A stretch of 45,319 bases of DNA from MADRE2 sp964397015. Its GTDB lineage: Bacteria > Desulfobacterota > Desulfobacteria > Desulfobacterales > Desulfobacteraceae. The DNA lies in the NCBI GenBank assembly GCA_964397015.1, contig CAYNHL010000012.1, forward strand, positions 1 through 45,319, in the 5' to 3' direction. Within the stretch, counting starts at the first letter, position 1. Each line of letters opens with the position of its first letter. Below are positions 1-7,512 of this stretch, in pieces. A program made the translations under genes and the position numbers. Under the pieces are notes generated by a model, which saw nothing but the letters and a program-made list of their open reading frames with translations, did not search any database and had not been told where the DNA came from.

Positions 1-74
1 TGGCTGGGTGACTAGGATTCGAACCTAGATTGACGGAGTCAGAGTCCGTAGTCCTGCCGTTGGACGATCACCCA
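1..74 (-). tRNA. tRNA-Gln (anticodon CTG)
   Basis: Read on the minus strand, the sequence folds as a full cloverleaf. The acceptor stem TGGGTGA pairs with TCACCCA and is followed by discriminator G and an encoded CCA at bases 1-3. The anticodon arm ACGGA-CTCTGAC-TCCGT puts CTG at positions 34-36, which reads the CAG codon. The T arm carries GGTTCGAATCC. The first base pair is U-A, as is usual for glutamine tRNAs. The 3' end lies exactly at the window edge, so any partner tRNA downstream cannot be seen. Confidence 0.95.
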
Positions 75-94
75 AGCAGGTCATAATGATGCCT

Positions 95-123
95 GATATA
101 CATCAGGAAGTTGATTTAGTCAA
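95..123 (-). promoter_or_regulatory. Putative sigma-70-type promoter of tRNA-Gln
   Basis: On the minus strand a -35 TTGACT (118-123) and a -10 TATATC (95-100) are separated by 17 bp, with the tRNA 5' end about 20 bp further on. The -10 lies inside an inverted repeat, CCTGAT (92-97) and ATCAGG (102-107). The -35 overlaps a second one, GTTGA/TCAAC. Whether the repeats are operators is unknown. Confidence 0.55.
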
Positions 124-144
124 CCCAAAAATTGGCCGGGATGG

Positions 145-172
145 TTGATAACAATGGCAGATGTGATAAAAA
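145..172 (+). promoter_or_regulatory. Weak candidate promoter for larE
   Basis: TTGATA (145-150) and TAAAAA (167-172) are spaced by 16 bp, about 45 bp before the larE start codon. The -10 is a poor match. It is listed because larE is divergent from the tRNA and needs its own promoter in this short gap. Confidence 0.3.
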
Positions 173-218
173 CATCGATAAGGGCCTGCGGATACCTGTT
201 AAATAATAAGGGAGGAGC

Positions 219-1082
219 ATGGAAAGGGCGGATATGGATAAAATGACCGGAAAGTTACTACAGTATTGCCGTACCCTCGAAAACATTCTGGGTCAGGGGG
301 GGGTGACGGGCGTGGCTTTTTCAGGCGGCGTGGATTCCACCTTCCTGGCAATGGCCGCGGCCAGGGCTTGCCCGGGAAAAGTGATCGCCTTTACCGCGCA
401 ATCCGCATTTCAGAATGAAAGGGATTCAGCGTTTGCGTTTCATATGGCCGGGAAACTCGAGGTCCGCCATGAGGTTGTCCTTGTGGACGTGCTTTCGGCT
501 GCCGCTATTTTACAAAATTGTTCCCGGCGCTGCTATTACTGCAAGTACCAAATTTTTTCAGCCATCAAGGCGACAGGAGACAGGCTTGGAGTGTCACGCT
601 ATGTTCACGGAGTCACCCTGGATGATATGGCAGACACCCGGCCGGGTATGGCTGCGGCAGAGGAGCTGGGATTTCAGGCTCCCCTTGTAGAGGCCGGGTT
701 TACAAAATCCATGGTGCGTTCTGCGGCAAGAAGCATGGGACTTGAAAACTGGGATAGACCATCCCAGTCCTGCCTGGCCACGCGAATTCCAACCGGCACC
801 GCCATCAGGAAAGAGGATCTGGTAAGGGTGGCGTGTGCGGAAAATTATCTGGCTGACCTGGGATTGAAAACTGTTAGGGTGAGGTGCCACGGCCGGCTGG
901 CCAGGATTGAAACAATGCCCGAAGACATGGAGAAGGTCCTGGCACAGGCCGGCACGATATCAGAACACCTTAAAACACAAGGTTTTGAACATGTGACCCT
1001 GGATTTGTCAGGCCGTGGTCATGATTTCAAGGGCGTTGAAAAAATAATTGATTTCAAAGGCGGCGGTTTCGGGAGCGTCTGA
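219..1082 (+). CDS. larE: ATP-dependent sacrificial sulfur transferase LarE
   Basis: A 287-residue PP-loop protein of the LarE family. LarE adenylates the carboxylates of pyridinium-3,5-biscarboxylic acid mononucleotide and replaces them with thiocarboxylates, a step in making the nickel-pincer nucleotide cofactor of lactate racemase-type enzymes. The PP-loop SGGVDST is at residues 35-41. Three cysteines, C105 and C108 (CYYC) and C185 (SQSCLATR), match the type that binds a [4Fe-4S] cluster instead of sacrificing one cysteine. A strong ribosome site, GGGAGGAG, precedes the ATG; a second ATG at codon 6 is less well placed. larB, larC and larA are not in this window, so the client enzyme is unknown. 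The last 75 bases overlap the 3' end of ndk on the other strand. Confidence 0.88.
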   Translation: MERADMDKMTGKLLQYCRTLENILGQGGVTGVAFSGGVDSTFLAMAAARACPGKVIAFTAQSAFQNERDSAFAFHMAGKLEVRHEVVLVDVLSAAAILQNCSRRCYYCKYQIFSAIKATGDRLGVSRYVHGVTLDDMADTRPGMAAAEELGFQAPLVEAGFTKSMVRSAARSMGLENWDRPSQSCLATRIPTGTAIRKEDLVRVACAENYLADLGLKTVRVRCHGRLARIETMPEDMEKVLAQAGTISEHLKTQGFEHVTLDLSGRGHDFKGVEKIIDFKGGGFGSV

Positions 1083-1430
1083 TCCGTGAACCACGTTTTT
1101 TTCAATGTCAGTGGCAAAGTCCCTGCGGATTGTACCGGCTTCTGCATCCTTGAAATTGGTGGCGCCCATGATTTTGCGGTTTCTGGCGATCACGTCGTCT
1201 CCTTCAAGAACCATGACTACAATGGGGCCGGATGTCATGAAATCGGTCAGGCTGTCAAAAAAAGGACGATCCTTGTGAACCGCGTAAAAACCCTGGGCCT
1301 GGGCTTTTGACAGTTTGATCATTTTCATGGCAACCACCTTTATATCATCGGATTCAAATCGTTTGACCACTTCTCCGATAAGGTTTTTACCAACCCCGTC
1401 CGGCTTTATAATTGATAGTGTTCTTTCCAC
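1008..1430 (-). CDS. ndk: Nucleoside diphosphate kinase
   Basis: This enzyme moves the gamma phosphate between nucleoside triphosphates and diphosphates through a phosphohistidine. I chose the GTG start (VERTLSIIKPDG) because AAGGA lies 8 bases upstream and it gives 140 residues, the usual family length. An in-frame ATG 18 bases further upstream (1446-1448) is possible but has no ribosome site. The catalytic histidine is H115 in NVVHGSD; K9 and the R102-R103 pair also sit in conserved family positions. The final residues after FNALEI run antisense through the end of larE, a 75-bp convergent overlap. It appears monocistronic. Confidence 0.93.
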   Translation of the reverse strand: MERTLSIIKPDGVGKNLIGEVVKRFESDDIKVVAMKMIKLSKAQAQGFYAVHKDRPFFDSLTDFMTSGPIVVMVLEGDDVIARNRKIMGATNFKDAEAGTIRRDFATDIEKNVVHGSDAPETAAFEINYFFNALEIMTTA

Positions 1431-1471
1431 AACTGTTATCCTTTCCATATAGTGTTTAAAATGAGGGTTGC

Positions 1472-1501
1472 AAAATATCACAGCATTGTATTATAAGTCA
1501 A
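1472..1501 (-). promoter_or_regulatory. Candidate promoter of ndk
   Basis: On the minus strand TTGACT (1496-1501) and TATTTT (1472-1477) are spaced by 18 bp. A perfect TATAAT also lies at 1490-1495 but lacks a good -35. Either would give a short leader ending at the GTG start. Confidence 0.4.
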
Positions 1502-1569
1502 TGTTTAACCACCTTGACACAGACCCGGGCGGCACAACAGAAAACAGCAACCATTGACAGGCATCGAGA

Positions 1570-2193
1570 ATGGAAATTTTCAAGCTGGCCATAACCGGTT
1601 CGGCAGGATCAGGAAAGAGCCTGGTATGCCTGAGGCTGTTTCATCTGGGATGGCCGGTGTTTGACTGTGACAGGATCGCCCGGCAGGTGGTGGCTCCTGG
1701 CCGGCCGGCATATTATGAGATGGTCGGGCTTTTCGGTCCCGACTGTGTAATGACCTCAGGGGAACTGGACCGGGCAAAGATGCGCCATATAATTGTCAAC
1801 TCCGATACCATGAGACAAAGGATGGAAGCCATTATTCATCCTGCAATCCTTGAATCGCTTTTCGAAAAAATGGAGATCACGGCGGCCAGCGGCCAGAAAA
1901 AGGTGGCCGTGGAGGTTCCACTGTTGTTTGAACTCGGCCTTGATTCGCAGTTTGACTGCTGCGTTACCGTTGCTGCAACACATGATGCGATGACCCAGCG
2001 GATTGTGGCTCGTGACAGGGTGCCTGAGCAGTCGGCCCGCAAAATGCTTGCCCTGCAGATGGATATTGAAGAAAAAATCAGCCGGTCGGACCATGTAATT
2101 TGGAACAATGCTGACATGGATCAGCTCATGCGTTCCGTCGACGAACTGGATAAACTCCTGGGAAAAGAAATCTTGACAAACGGGCTGGAATAA
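1570..2193 (+). CDS. coaE: Dephospho-CoA kinase
   Basis: CoaE phosphorylates the 3' hydroxyl of dephospho-CoA, the last step of coenzyme A synthesis. The 207-residue length is normal for the family. The P-loop GSAGSGKS is at residues 10-17, DCDRIAR follows as the CoA-binding motif (around 33-38), and VEVPLLFE is the characteristic central strand. A weak AGG lies 9 bases before the ATG. The gene is divergent from ndk. The -35 box of the next promoter (rho) lies inside its last codons, so coaE and rho may be partly uncoupled. Confidence 0.92.
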   Translation: MEIFKLAITGSAGSGKSLVCLRLFHLGWPVFDCDRIARQVVAPGRPAYYEMVGLFGPDCVMTSGELDRAKMRHIIVNSDTMRQRMEAIIHPAILESLFEKMEITAASGQKKVAVEVPLLFELGLDSQFDCCVTVAATHDAMTQRIVARDRVPEQSARKMLALQMDIEEKISRSDHVIWNNADMDQLMRSVDELDKLLGKEILTNGLE

Positions 2194-2201
2194 ATTATAG
2201 G
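2173..2201 (+). promoter_or_regulatory. Probable rho promoter
   Basis: A consensus TTGACA (2173-2178), within the end of coaE, is followed after 17 bp by TATAGG (2196-2201). Transcription would start near 2208 and give an AT-rich untranslated leader of about 155 nt before rho. Long leaders with Rho-dependent autoregulation are known for rho in other bacteria; whether that applies here is inference. No stable hairpin was found in 2202-2364. Confidence 0.55.
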
Positions 2202-2364
2202 TCTAAATGAACCGTTAAACTTCTAACACCTGTTGAACATTTTCCATGCCGATAACTGCCAGTTAGACAATCAAACTTTCAAATTTAAGGTATTCTGCAA
2301 AAAAACCGTATTTTATCTTTCTTAAAAAAACTAACGAACAATTTATTAAACTGTGGGAGTGTGA

Positions 2365-3612
2365 ATGAATCTCGTAGAATTGAAAAAAATGAAGATCAGC
2401 GAACTCAGTAAGCTTGCAAAGGACTATAATATCAACGGAATCGGGGGGCTGAAAAAACAGGAGCTGATTTTTGCACTCCTCCAGGCAAATATAGAGGAAA
2501 GCGGGCAGATTTACGGTGAAGGCACACTTGAAATTCTTCCGGACGGGTTCGGGTTCCTGCGGGCTCCCGGGTACAATTACCTGCCGGGACCGGATGACAT
2601 TTACGTTTCTCCGTCACAGATAAGGCGGTTCAATCTCAGGACAGGAGATACGATTTCCGGCCAGGTCCGTCAGCCCAAGGATTCAGAGCGGTATTTCGCT
2701 CTTTTGAAAGTAGAGGCGGTCAATTTTGAAAACCCGGAAATGGCGGCTGAAACTATCCTGTTCGATAATCTTACGCCGCTTTACCCTGAACGCAAGATGA
2801 ATCTTGAAAACCTGTCGGACAATTATTCCATGAGGATAATCGATCTCATGTCGCCAATAGGCTTTGGACAGCGCGGTTTGATCGTGTCCCCGCCCAAGGC
2901 CGGTAAGACCATGCTGCTTCAGAATATTGCCAACAGTATGGTCATGGCCCATAAAGATATCGTTCCCATGATACTGCTCATTGACGAGAGACCTGAAGAG
3001 GTGACAGACATGGAGCGTTCCGTGGATGCAGAAGTGGTAAGTTCCACTTTTGACGAACCGTCGGAACGCCATGTCCAGGTGGCGGAAATGGTGATCGAGA
3101 AGGCCAAGCGAATTGTCGAGCAGGGACATGATGTCGTGATTCTCCTGGACAGCATTACAAGACTGGCAAGGGCCTACAATGCTGTCATGCCGCCTTCCGG
3201 AAAAATTCTGTCCGGCGGTGTGGACTCCAATGCCCTGGACCGTCCCAAGAGATTTTTTGGTGCCGCCCGTAATATTGAAGAAGGGGGCAGCCTGACTATT
3301 ATCGCTACGGCACTTGTTGATACCGGCAGCCGGATGGACGAAGTCATTTTTGAAGAATTCAAGGGCACCGGCAACATGGAGCTGATCCTGGACCGCAAGC
3401 TGGCGGACAAGCGCGTGTACCCGGCCATTGATATAAACCGTTCCGGCACCCGTAAAGAGGAACTGCTGCTGGATCCAATGATTCTCAACCGGGTCTGGAT
3501 ACTCAGGAAACTGCTGTCGAGCTTGAATTCTGTGGACAGCATGCAGTTTTTACTTGAAAAAATGGAAGGAACAAAGGATAATAAAGAGTTTCTTGAATTG
3601 ATGAATTCATAG
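2365..3612 (+). CDS. rho: Transcription termination factor Rho
   Basis: A hexameric RNA-dependent ATPase that ends transcription of untranslated RNA. The 415 residues carry, in order: the Rho N-terminal helical domain (1-45), the cold-shock-like RNA-binding domain (about 48-120, with GFGFLR), and the RecA-type ATPase with Walker A SPPKAGKT at 175-182, the DERPEEVTDM segment, and LLDSITRLARAYN as Walker B. No insertion is seen in the N-terminal region, unlike actinobacterial Rho. GGGAG precedes the ATG. It heads a rho-rpmE-prfA-prmC unit of translation and termination genes. Confidence 0.97.
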   Translation: MNLVELKKMKISELSKLAKDYNINGIGGLKKQELIFALLQANIEESGQIYGEGTLEILPDGFGFLRAPGYNYLPGPDDIYVSPSQIRRFNLRTGDTISGQVRQPKDSERYFALLKVEAVNFENPEMAAETILFDNLTPLYPERKMNLENLSDNYSMRIIDLMSPIGFGQRGLIVSPPKAGKTMLLQNIANSMVMAHKDIVPMILLIDERPEEVTDMERSVDAEVVSSTFDEPSERHVQVAEMVIEKAKRIVEQGHDVVILLDSITRLARAYNAVMPPSGKILSGGVDSNALDRPKRFFGAARNIEEGGSLTIIATALVDTGSRMDEVIFEEFKGTGNMELILDRKLADKRVYPAIDINRSGTRKEELLLDPMILNRVWILRKLLSSLNSVDSMQFLLEKMEGTKDNKEFLELMNS

Positions 3613-3657
3613 AAGACTTATGATATATTAATCTGTGGTTAAGGAGTTAAAAGAATA

Positions 3658-3876
3658 ATGAAAAAAGGAATTCACCCGGAGTTGAAGGACGTGACAATAT
3701 CCTGCGCATGCGGCAATACCATCGATGTAAGTTCCACCAAGGATAATATCAGGGTGGAAATCTGTTCAAAATGCCACCCGTTTTTTACCGGCAAGCAAAA
3801 ACTGGTTGACTCGGCCGGAAGAATTGACAGGTTCAAGAAAAAATATGCCGGGTTTGATGCATCCAAGCTGGTATAA
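3658..3876 (+). CDS. rpmE: 50S ribosomal protein L31 (zinc-binding form)
   Basis: A 72-residue bL31 protein of the large subunit. The four zinc ligands are present: C16 and C18 (SCACGN), C36 and C39 (CSKCHPFF). It is therefore the C+ paralog rather than the zinc-free form used under zinc starvation. AAGGAG lies 11 bases before the ATG. An intrinsic terminator follows 30 bases after the stop, which would lower read-through into prfA. Confidence 0.96.
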   Translation: MKKGIHPELKDVTISCACGNTIDVSSTKDNIRVEICSKCHPFFTGKQKLVDSAGRIDRFKKKYAGFDASKLV

Positions 3877-3906
3877 TTTGATTTACGACAGTATTTTTCA
3901 GTTTCA

Positions 3907-3935
3907 GGGAACCTTTTTTCTCAAGGCTCCCTTTT
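3907..3935 (+). terminator. Intrinsic terminator or attenuator between rpmE and prfA
   Basis: GGGA-A-CCTT pairs with AAGG-C-TCCC: two 4-bp stems with a single A/C mismatch, a 7-base pyrimidine loop, and a TTTT tract at once after the stem. The tract ends 10 bases before the prfA ATG. There is no space for a new promoter, so prfA is probably transcribed by read-through. Confidence 0.6.
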
Positions 3936-3945
3936 GAGTTTGGAT

Positions 3946-5010
3946 ATGAAAGATAAACTTGGCGGGATTGAAGACCGGTATATCAAACTTGAACATCTGT
4001 TAAGCGATCCCGAGGTCCTGAAAGACCAGAAAAAATACCAGGAATACCTCAAGGAACACGGCGAACTCCATAAAATTGTGCCGTTGTACCGGGAGTACAG
4101 GGAGGTCCTTACTCAGCGGGACCAGGCCAAAGAGCTGCTCAAGGATGAAGATGAGGATATGCGTGCCATGGCCAGGGAGGAAACCGCCCTGCTGGACACA
4201 AGGATAAAAGAGCTTGAAAAACAGCTCCAGTTCATGCTCATGCCTAAAGATCCCAGGGATGAAAAAAATGTCATCATCGAGATCCGGGCCGGAACCGGCG
4301 GAGAAGAGGCCAGCCTTTTTGCCGGAGATCTTTTCCGGATGTACAGCCGGTATGCGGAACATAAGAAATGGGACATCGAAATTATTGAGGAAAATTATTC
4401 CGGCACCGGCGGCTTCAAGGAAGTGGTATTTCTGATCAAGGGCCGCGGAGCATTTTCAAATTTCAAATATGAAAGCGGCATTCACAGGGTCCAGCGGGTT
4501 CCGGAAACCGAAGCCCAGGGTAGGGTGCATACATCGGCAGTGACCGTGGCAGTCCTGCCGGAAGCGCAGGATGTGGACATCGATATCAATCCTGCGGATT
4601 TGAAAGTCGATGTGTTCCGGTCTTCCGGTCCCGGCGGACAGTCAGTGAACACAACGGATTCAGCAGTCAGGGTTACCCATGTTCCCACTGGAGTTACAGC
4701 CACCTGCCAGGATGAAAAATCCCAGCATAAAAACAAGCTCAAAGCCATGAATGTTCTAAAGGCCCGCCTGTATGACGCCAAAGTAAGGGAAGAAGAGGAA
4801 AAGCGGGCAGCTGACCGCAAGGACCAGGTCGGCAGCGGAGACCGCAGCGGCCGTATCAGGACCTACAATTATCCCCAGGGCCGTATGACCGATCACCGGA
4901 TAGGCCTGACATTGTATAAGCTCGACAGTATCATGGCAGGCGATATCCAGGCCATAGTCGATGAACTGAAAACTTACAATCAGGCACGGGCGTTACAGGA
5001 AATTGACTGA
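3946..5010 (+). CDS. prfA: Peptide chain release factor 1
   Basis: RF1 ends translation at UAA and UAG codons. From the ATG it has 354 residues. The anticodon-like tripeptide is PET at 186-188 (PxT class), and the GGQ catalytic loop is at 230-232 within SSGPGGQSVN. I chose the ATG (MKDKLGGIEDRY) because it matches the usual family start. The in-frame TTG 12 bases earlier falls in the T tract of the preceding terminator. The stop overlaps the start of prmC, which methylates the glutamine of this GGQ motif, so enzyme and substrate are translationally linked. Confidence 0.94.
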   Translation: MKDKLGGIEDRYIKLEHLLSDPEVLKDQKKYQEYLKEHGELHKIVPLYREYREVLTQRDQAKELLKDEDEDMRAMAREETALLDTRIKELEKQLQFMLMPKDPRDEKNVIIEIRAGTGGEEASLFAGDLFRMYSRYAEHKKWDIEIIEENYSGTGGFKEVVFLIKGRGAFSNFKYESGIHRVQRVPETEAQGRVHTSAVTVAVLPEAQDVDIDINPADLKVDVFRSSGPGGQSVNTTDSAVRVTHVPTGVTATCQDEKSQHKNKLKAMNVLKARLYDAKVREEEEKRAADRKDQVGSGDRSGRIRTYNYPQGRMTDHRIGLTLYKLDSIMAGDIQAIVDELKTYNQARALQEID

Positions 5011-5881
5011 TTGGACTGTTTTTTCCATTCTCTCCTGGACCACGTCCTATTTTACCAGCCACCGGATTGAAAGTCCCCGGCTGACCGCTGAACTGCTGCT
5101 GGCCCACAGCCTTGGACTTCAGCGGCTGGATCTGTATCTTCAGTATGACAAACCCATGCAGGCGCATGAACTGACCGCATTCAAGGCCTTGATCCACCGG
5201 CGGATCAAACGGGAGCCAGTAGCCTATATCGTTGGTGAGAAGGGGTTTTACGAGACAGATTTCCAGGTGGGACCCGGTGTGCTCATCCCCCGGCCTGACA
5301 CTGAAACACTGCTTGAACAGGCTATTCATGTCATAGACCAAAATCAGGAGCAAGACAGGAAACGTTTGAATGTCCTGGAGCTTGGAGTCGGTTCCGGCGC
5401 CGTTATTGTCTCACTTGCCTCGATTCGGCCCAGCCACAGGTATGTGGGCATGGATATCTCCATGGCGGCAATTGAAACCGCCCGGCGCAATGCCGCTGAG
5501 AATAGCCTGACAAATATACTGTTTTTCAAAGGATCCTGGATCGGGGCCATCCGGCCAGTCCCTCTGTTTGATATCATAGTGTCCAATCCCCCTTATATTC
5601 CTTCCGGCCAGATAAAGGACCTCGATCCCGAGATCAGGGATCATGAGCCCCTTGCCGCTCTGGATGGCGGGCCAGACGGAGGGGACTGCTTCAGGCGGAT
5701 TCTATCCTCGGCCTGTCAATGCATGACACCGGGCGGGGTGTTGCTGATGGAAATGGGGTGGGACCAGAAAGAGCTTTTGACATCACTTTCAAAGCAAATC
5801 CCTGGGTATGGACCACCCGGTTTTGTCAAGGATCTTGCCCGTCATGACAGGGTCGTGATTTTTAAAAAAAATAATAATTGA
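5003..5881 (+). CDS. prmC: Release factor glutamine N5-methyltransferase
   Basis: PrmC methylates the GGQ glutamine of release factors using S-adenosylmethionine. Its 292 residues have an N-terminal helical substrate-binding domain (1-85), the SAM motif ELGVGSG (126-132) and the hallmark NPPY at 195-198. The start is a TTG overlapping the end of prfA by 8 bases, with AGGA just upstream. No better start exists before conserved sequence begins. Its stop codon lies within the -35 box of the rpsB promoter. Confidence 0.92.
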   Translation: MTDWTVFSILSWTTSYFTSHRIESPRLTAELLLAHSLGLQRLDLYLQYDKPMQAHELTAFKALIHRRIKREPVAYIVGEKGFYETDFQVGPGVLIPRPDTETLLEQAIHVIDQNQEQDRKRLNVLELGVGSGAVIVSLASIRPSHRYVGMDISMAAIETARRNAAENSLTNILFFKGSWIGAIRPVPLFDIIVSNPPYIPSGQIKDLDPEIRDHEPLAALDGGPDGGDCFRRILSSACQCMTPGGVLLMEMGWDQKELLTSLSKQIPGYGPPGFVKDLARHDRVVIFKKNNN

Positions 5882-5906
5882 TAAAATTGCTTGTTTTTGA
5901 TATATA
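5878..5906 (+). promoter_or_regulatory. Probable rpsB promoter
   Basis: TTGATA (5878-5883) and TATATA (5901-5906) are spaced by exactly 17 bp. The -35 overlaps the prmC stop codon. Transcription would begin near 5913 and include the three-stem leader before rpsB. Confidence 0.6.
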
Positions 5907-5936
5907 AAGCAGGATTTTTTGTGTCAATAAAACGCA

Positions 5937-5996
5937 CACCTGTGGACCGGGAACCGGTTGCTTGAAAAAGTTAGATTTTTCGGGATGATACAGGTG
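5937..5996 (+). promoter_or_regulatory. Structured mRNA leader before rpsB, candidate S2 autoregulatory element
   Basis: Three nested helices can be drawn by eye. P1 pairs CACCTGTG (5937-5944) with TACAGGTG (5989-5996), 8 bp including one G-U. Inside it, P2 is ACCGG-GAA-CCGGT (5946-5958) and P3 is GAAAAA-GTTAGA-TTTTTC (5964-5981). An unpaired GGGATGA joins P3 to P1. No T tract follows, so it is not a terminator. rpsB leaders in other bacteria carry S2-responsive RNA; the homology here is untested. Confidence 0.5.
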
Positions 5997-6032
5997 GTGG
6001 AATTAAACCATTAATTGGAATCTGGAGTAAAA

Positions 6033-6899
6033 ATGGCTTACATCACAATCAGGGAATTACTGGAAGCAGGTGTCCACTTCGGACATCAGACCAAACGCTG
6101 GAACCCGAAAATGAAAAAATATATTTTCGGAGCACGGAACGGTATTTACATCATTGATCTTCAACAGACAGTAAAACTGTTCAAAACCGCCCATGATTTC
6201 ATTGCCAGTGTGGCGGAACAGGGAAAGGACATCCTGTTCGTAGGAACTAAAAAACAGGCCAGCGAGGCCATCTATGAAGAAGCCAACCGGGCGGAAACCT
6301 ACTATGTTCAAAACCGCTGGCTGGGGGGAATGCTGACGAACTTTCAAACCATTAAAAACAATATTTCACGGTATCATTTTTTAAATTCCATTGAAAATGA
6401 CGGTACCATTGAAAGCTACCCCAAGAAAGAAAAGGCAAAAATGCTCAAGGACAGGGCAAAGCTCGAGTTCGATATCGGCGGCATCAGCAACATGAAAAAA
6501 ATGCCCGGGGCTCTCTTTATTATTGATCCCAAAAACGAGGCCATTGCCGTCAAGGAGGCCCGCAGGCTCAAAATTCCAATTGTGGCAGTGGTCGATACCA
6601 ACTGTGACCCGGATGACATCGATTATGTCATTCCGGGAAATGATGACGCCATAAGGTCCATCCGCCTGTTTACCTCCAGGATCGCAGATGCCTTTATCGA
6701 AGGCCGCCAGCGTTATGAAGAAAAACAGCAGGCCGGTACTGACAAGGAAATGATTGAAGACGGTGATTCAAAAGAGACGGGTCATGGCGGAATTGAACGT
6801 GAGGTGATTTCTGACGGTACCGACGGACCGGTTGTTGAAAAAATCAAGAGAAAGACAGCAAGTGCTGAAGAAACAATCCAGGAGACTGAGGAAGTATAA
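6033..6899 (+). CDS. rpsB: 30S ribosomal protein S2
   Basis: A 288-residue uS2 protein of the small subunit. It opens with AYITIRELLEAGVHFGHQ-type family sequence and contains RWLGGMLTNF and the PGALFIIDP segment. The ATG is chosen over an in-frame TTG 18 bases upstream because GGAG sits 6 bases before it. Beyond about residue 230 there is a 55-60 residue acidic, low-complexity tail (rich in E, D, T) not found in Escherichia coli S2; such tails are common in this phylum. It begins the rpsB-tsf-pyrH-frr operon. Confidence 0.97.
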   Translation: MAYITIRELLEAGVHFGHQTKRWNPKMKKYIFGARNGIYIIDLQQTVKLFKTAHDFIASVAEQGKDILFVGTKKQASEAIYEEANRAETYYVQNRWLGGMLTNFQTIKNNISRYHFLNSIENDGTIESYPKKEKAKMLKDRAKLEFDIGGISNMKKMPGALFIIDPKNEAIAVKEARRLKIPIVAVVDTNCDPDDIDYVIPGNDDAIRSIRLFTSRIADAFIEGRQRYEEKQQAGTDKEMIEDGDSKETGHGGIEREVISDGTDGPVVEKIKRKTASAEETIQETEEV

Positions 6900-6911
6900 G
6901 GAGCACATAAC

Positions 6912-7508
6912 ATGACAGAAGTAACAGCAGCAATGGTGAAAGAGCTAAGAGACAAGACCGGCTCCGGTATTATGGACTGCAAAAAGGTTCTGGCCGAAGC
7001 CGGAGGGAATGTGGACAAAGCCATCGAACTGCTCAGGAAAAAAGGCATGGCCAGGGCGGAGAAGCGGTCCGGCCGGGCAACCTCGGAAGGGATTATTTAT
7101 TCCTATATTCATACCGGCGCCAAGCTCGGGGTCCTGCTGGAGGTTAACTGTGAATCTGATTTTGTCGCTAAAACAGACGATTTCCAGGAATTTGCAAAAA
7201 ACATTGCCATGCACATAGCGGCTGCCAACCCCTCCGGACTCAGCCCGGAGGATATCCCGGCAGAAGAGATTGAAAAGGAACGGGAAATTTACAGGGCGCT
7301 TGCCATAAAAGAGGGTAAGCCGGAGAATATCCTTGACAAGATCGTGGAGGGGAAAGTCCAGAAATACTATAAGGATGTCTGCCTCATGAGCCAGCAGTAT
7401 GTCAGGGATCCGCAAAAAACCATTGACGATGTACTAAAGGAAGCCATAGGGAAAATCGGGGAGAATATCCAGATCCGCCGTTTTGCCCGATTCCAGTTGG
7501 GAGAATAA
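6912..7508 (+). CDS. tsf: Elongation factor Ts (short form)
   Basis: EF-Ts is the guanine nucleotide exchange factor for EF-Tu. The N-terminal UBA-like part has VKELRDKTGSGIMDCKKVL, and TDDFQEFAK is the EF-Tu-contacting motif. At 198 residues it is the short form with one core subdomain, as in Thermus, rather than the 283-residue E. coli form. AAGGAG precedes the ATG. It lies 12 bases after rpsB and 4 bases before pyrH. Confidence 0.97.
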   Translation: MTEVTAAMVKELRDKTGSGIMDCKKVLAEAGGNVDKAIELLRKKGMARAEKRSGRATSEGIIYSYIHTGAKLGVLLEVNCESDFVAKTDDFQEFAKNIAMHIAAANPSGLSPEDIPAEEIEKEREIYRALAIKEGKPENILDKIVEGKVQKYYKDVCLMSQQYVRDPQKTIDDVLKEAIGKIGENIQIRRFARFQLGE

Positions 7509-7512
7509 TATA

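Noticed and set aside
6015..6032. Upstream TTG start for rpsB
   Set aside because: The ATG at 6033 has GGAG upstream and matches the usual S2 N-terminus; the TTG would place that ribosome site inside the coding region.
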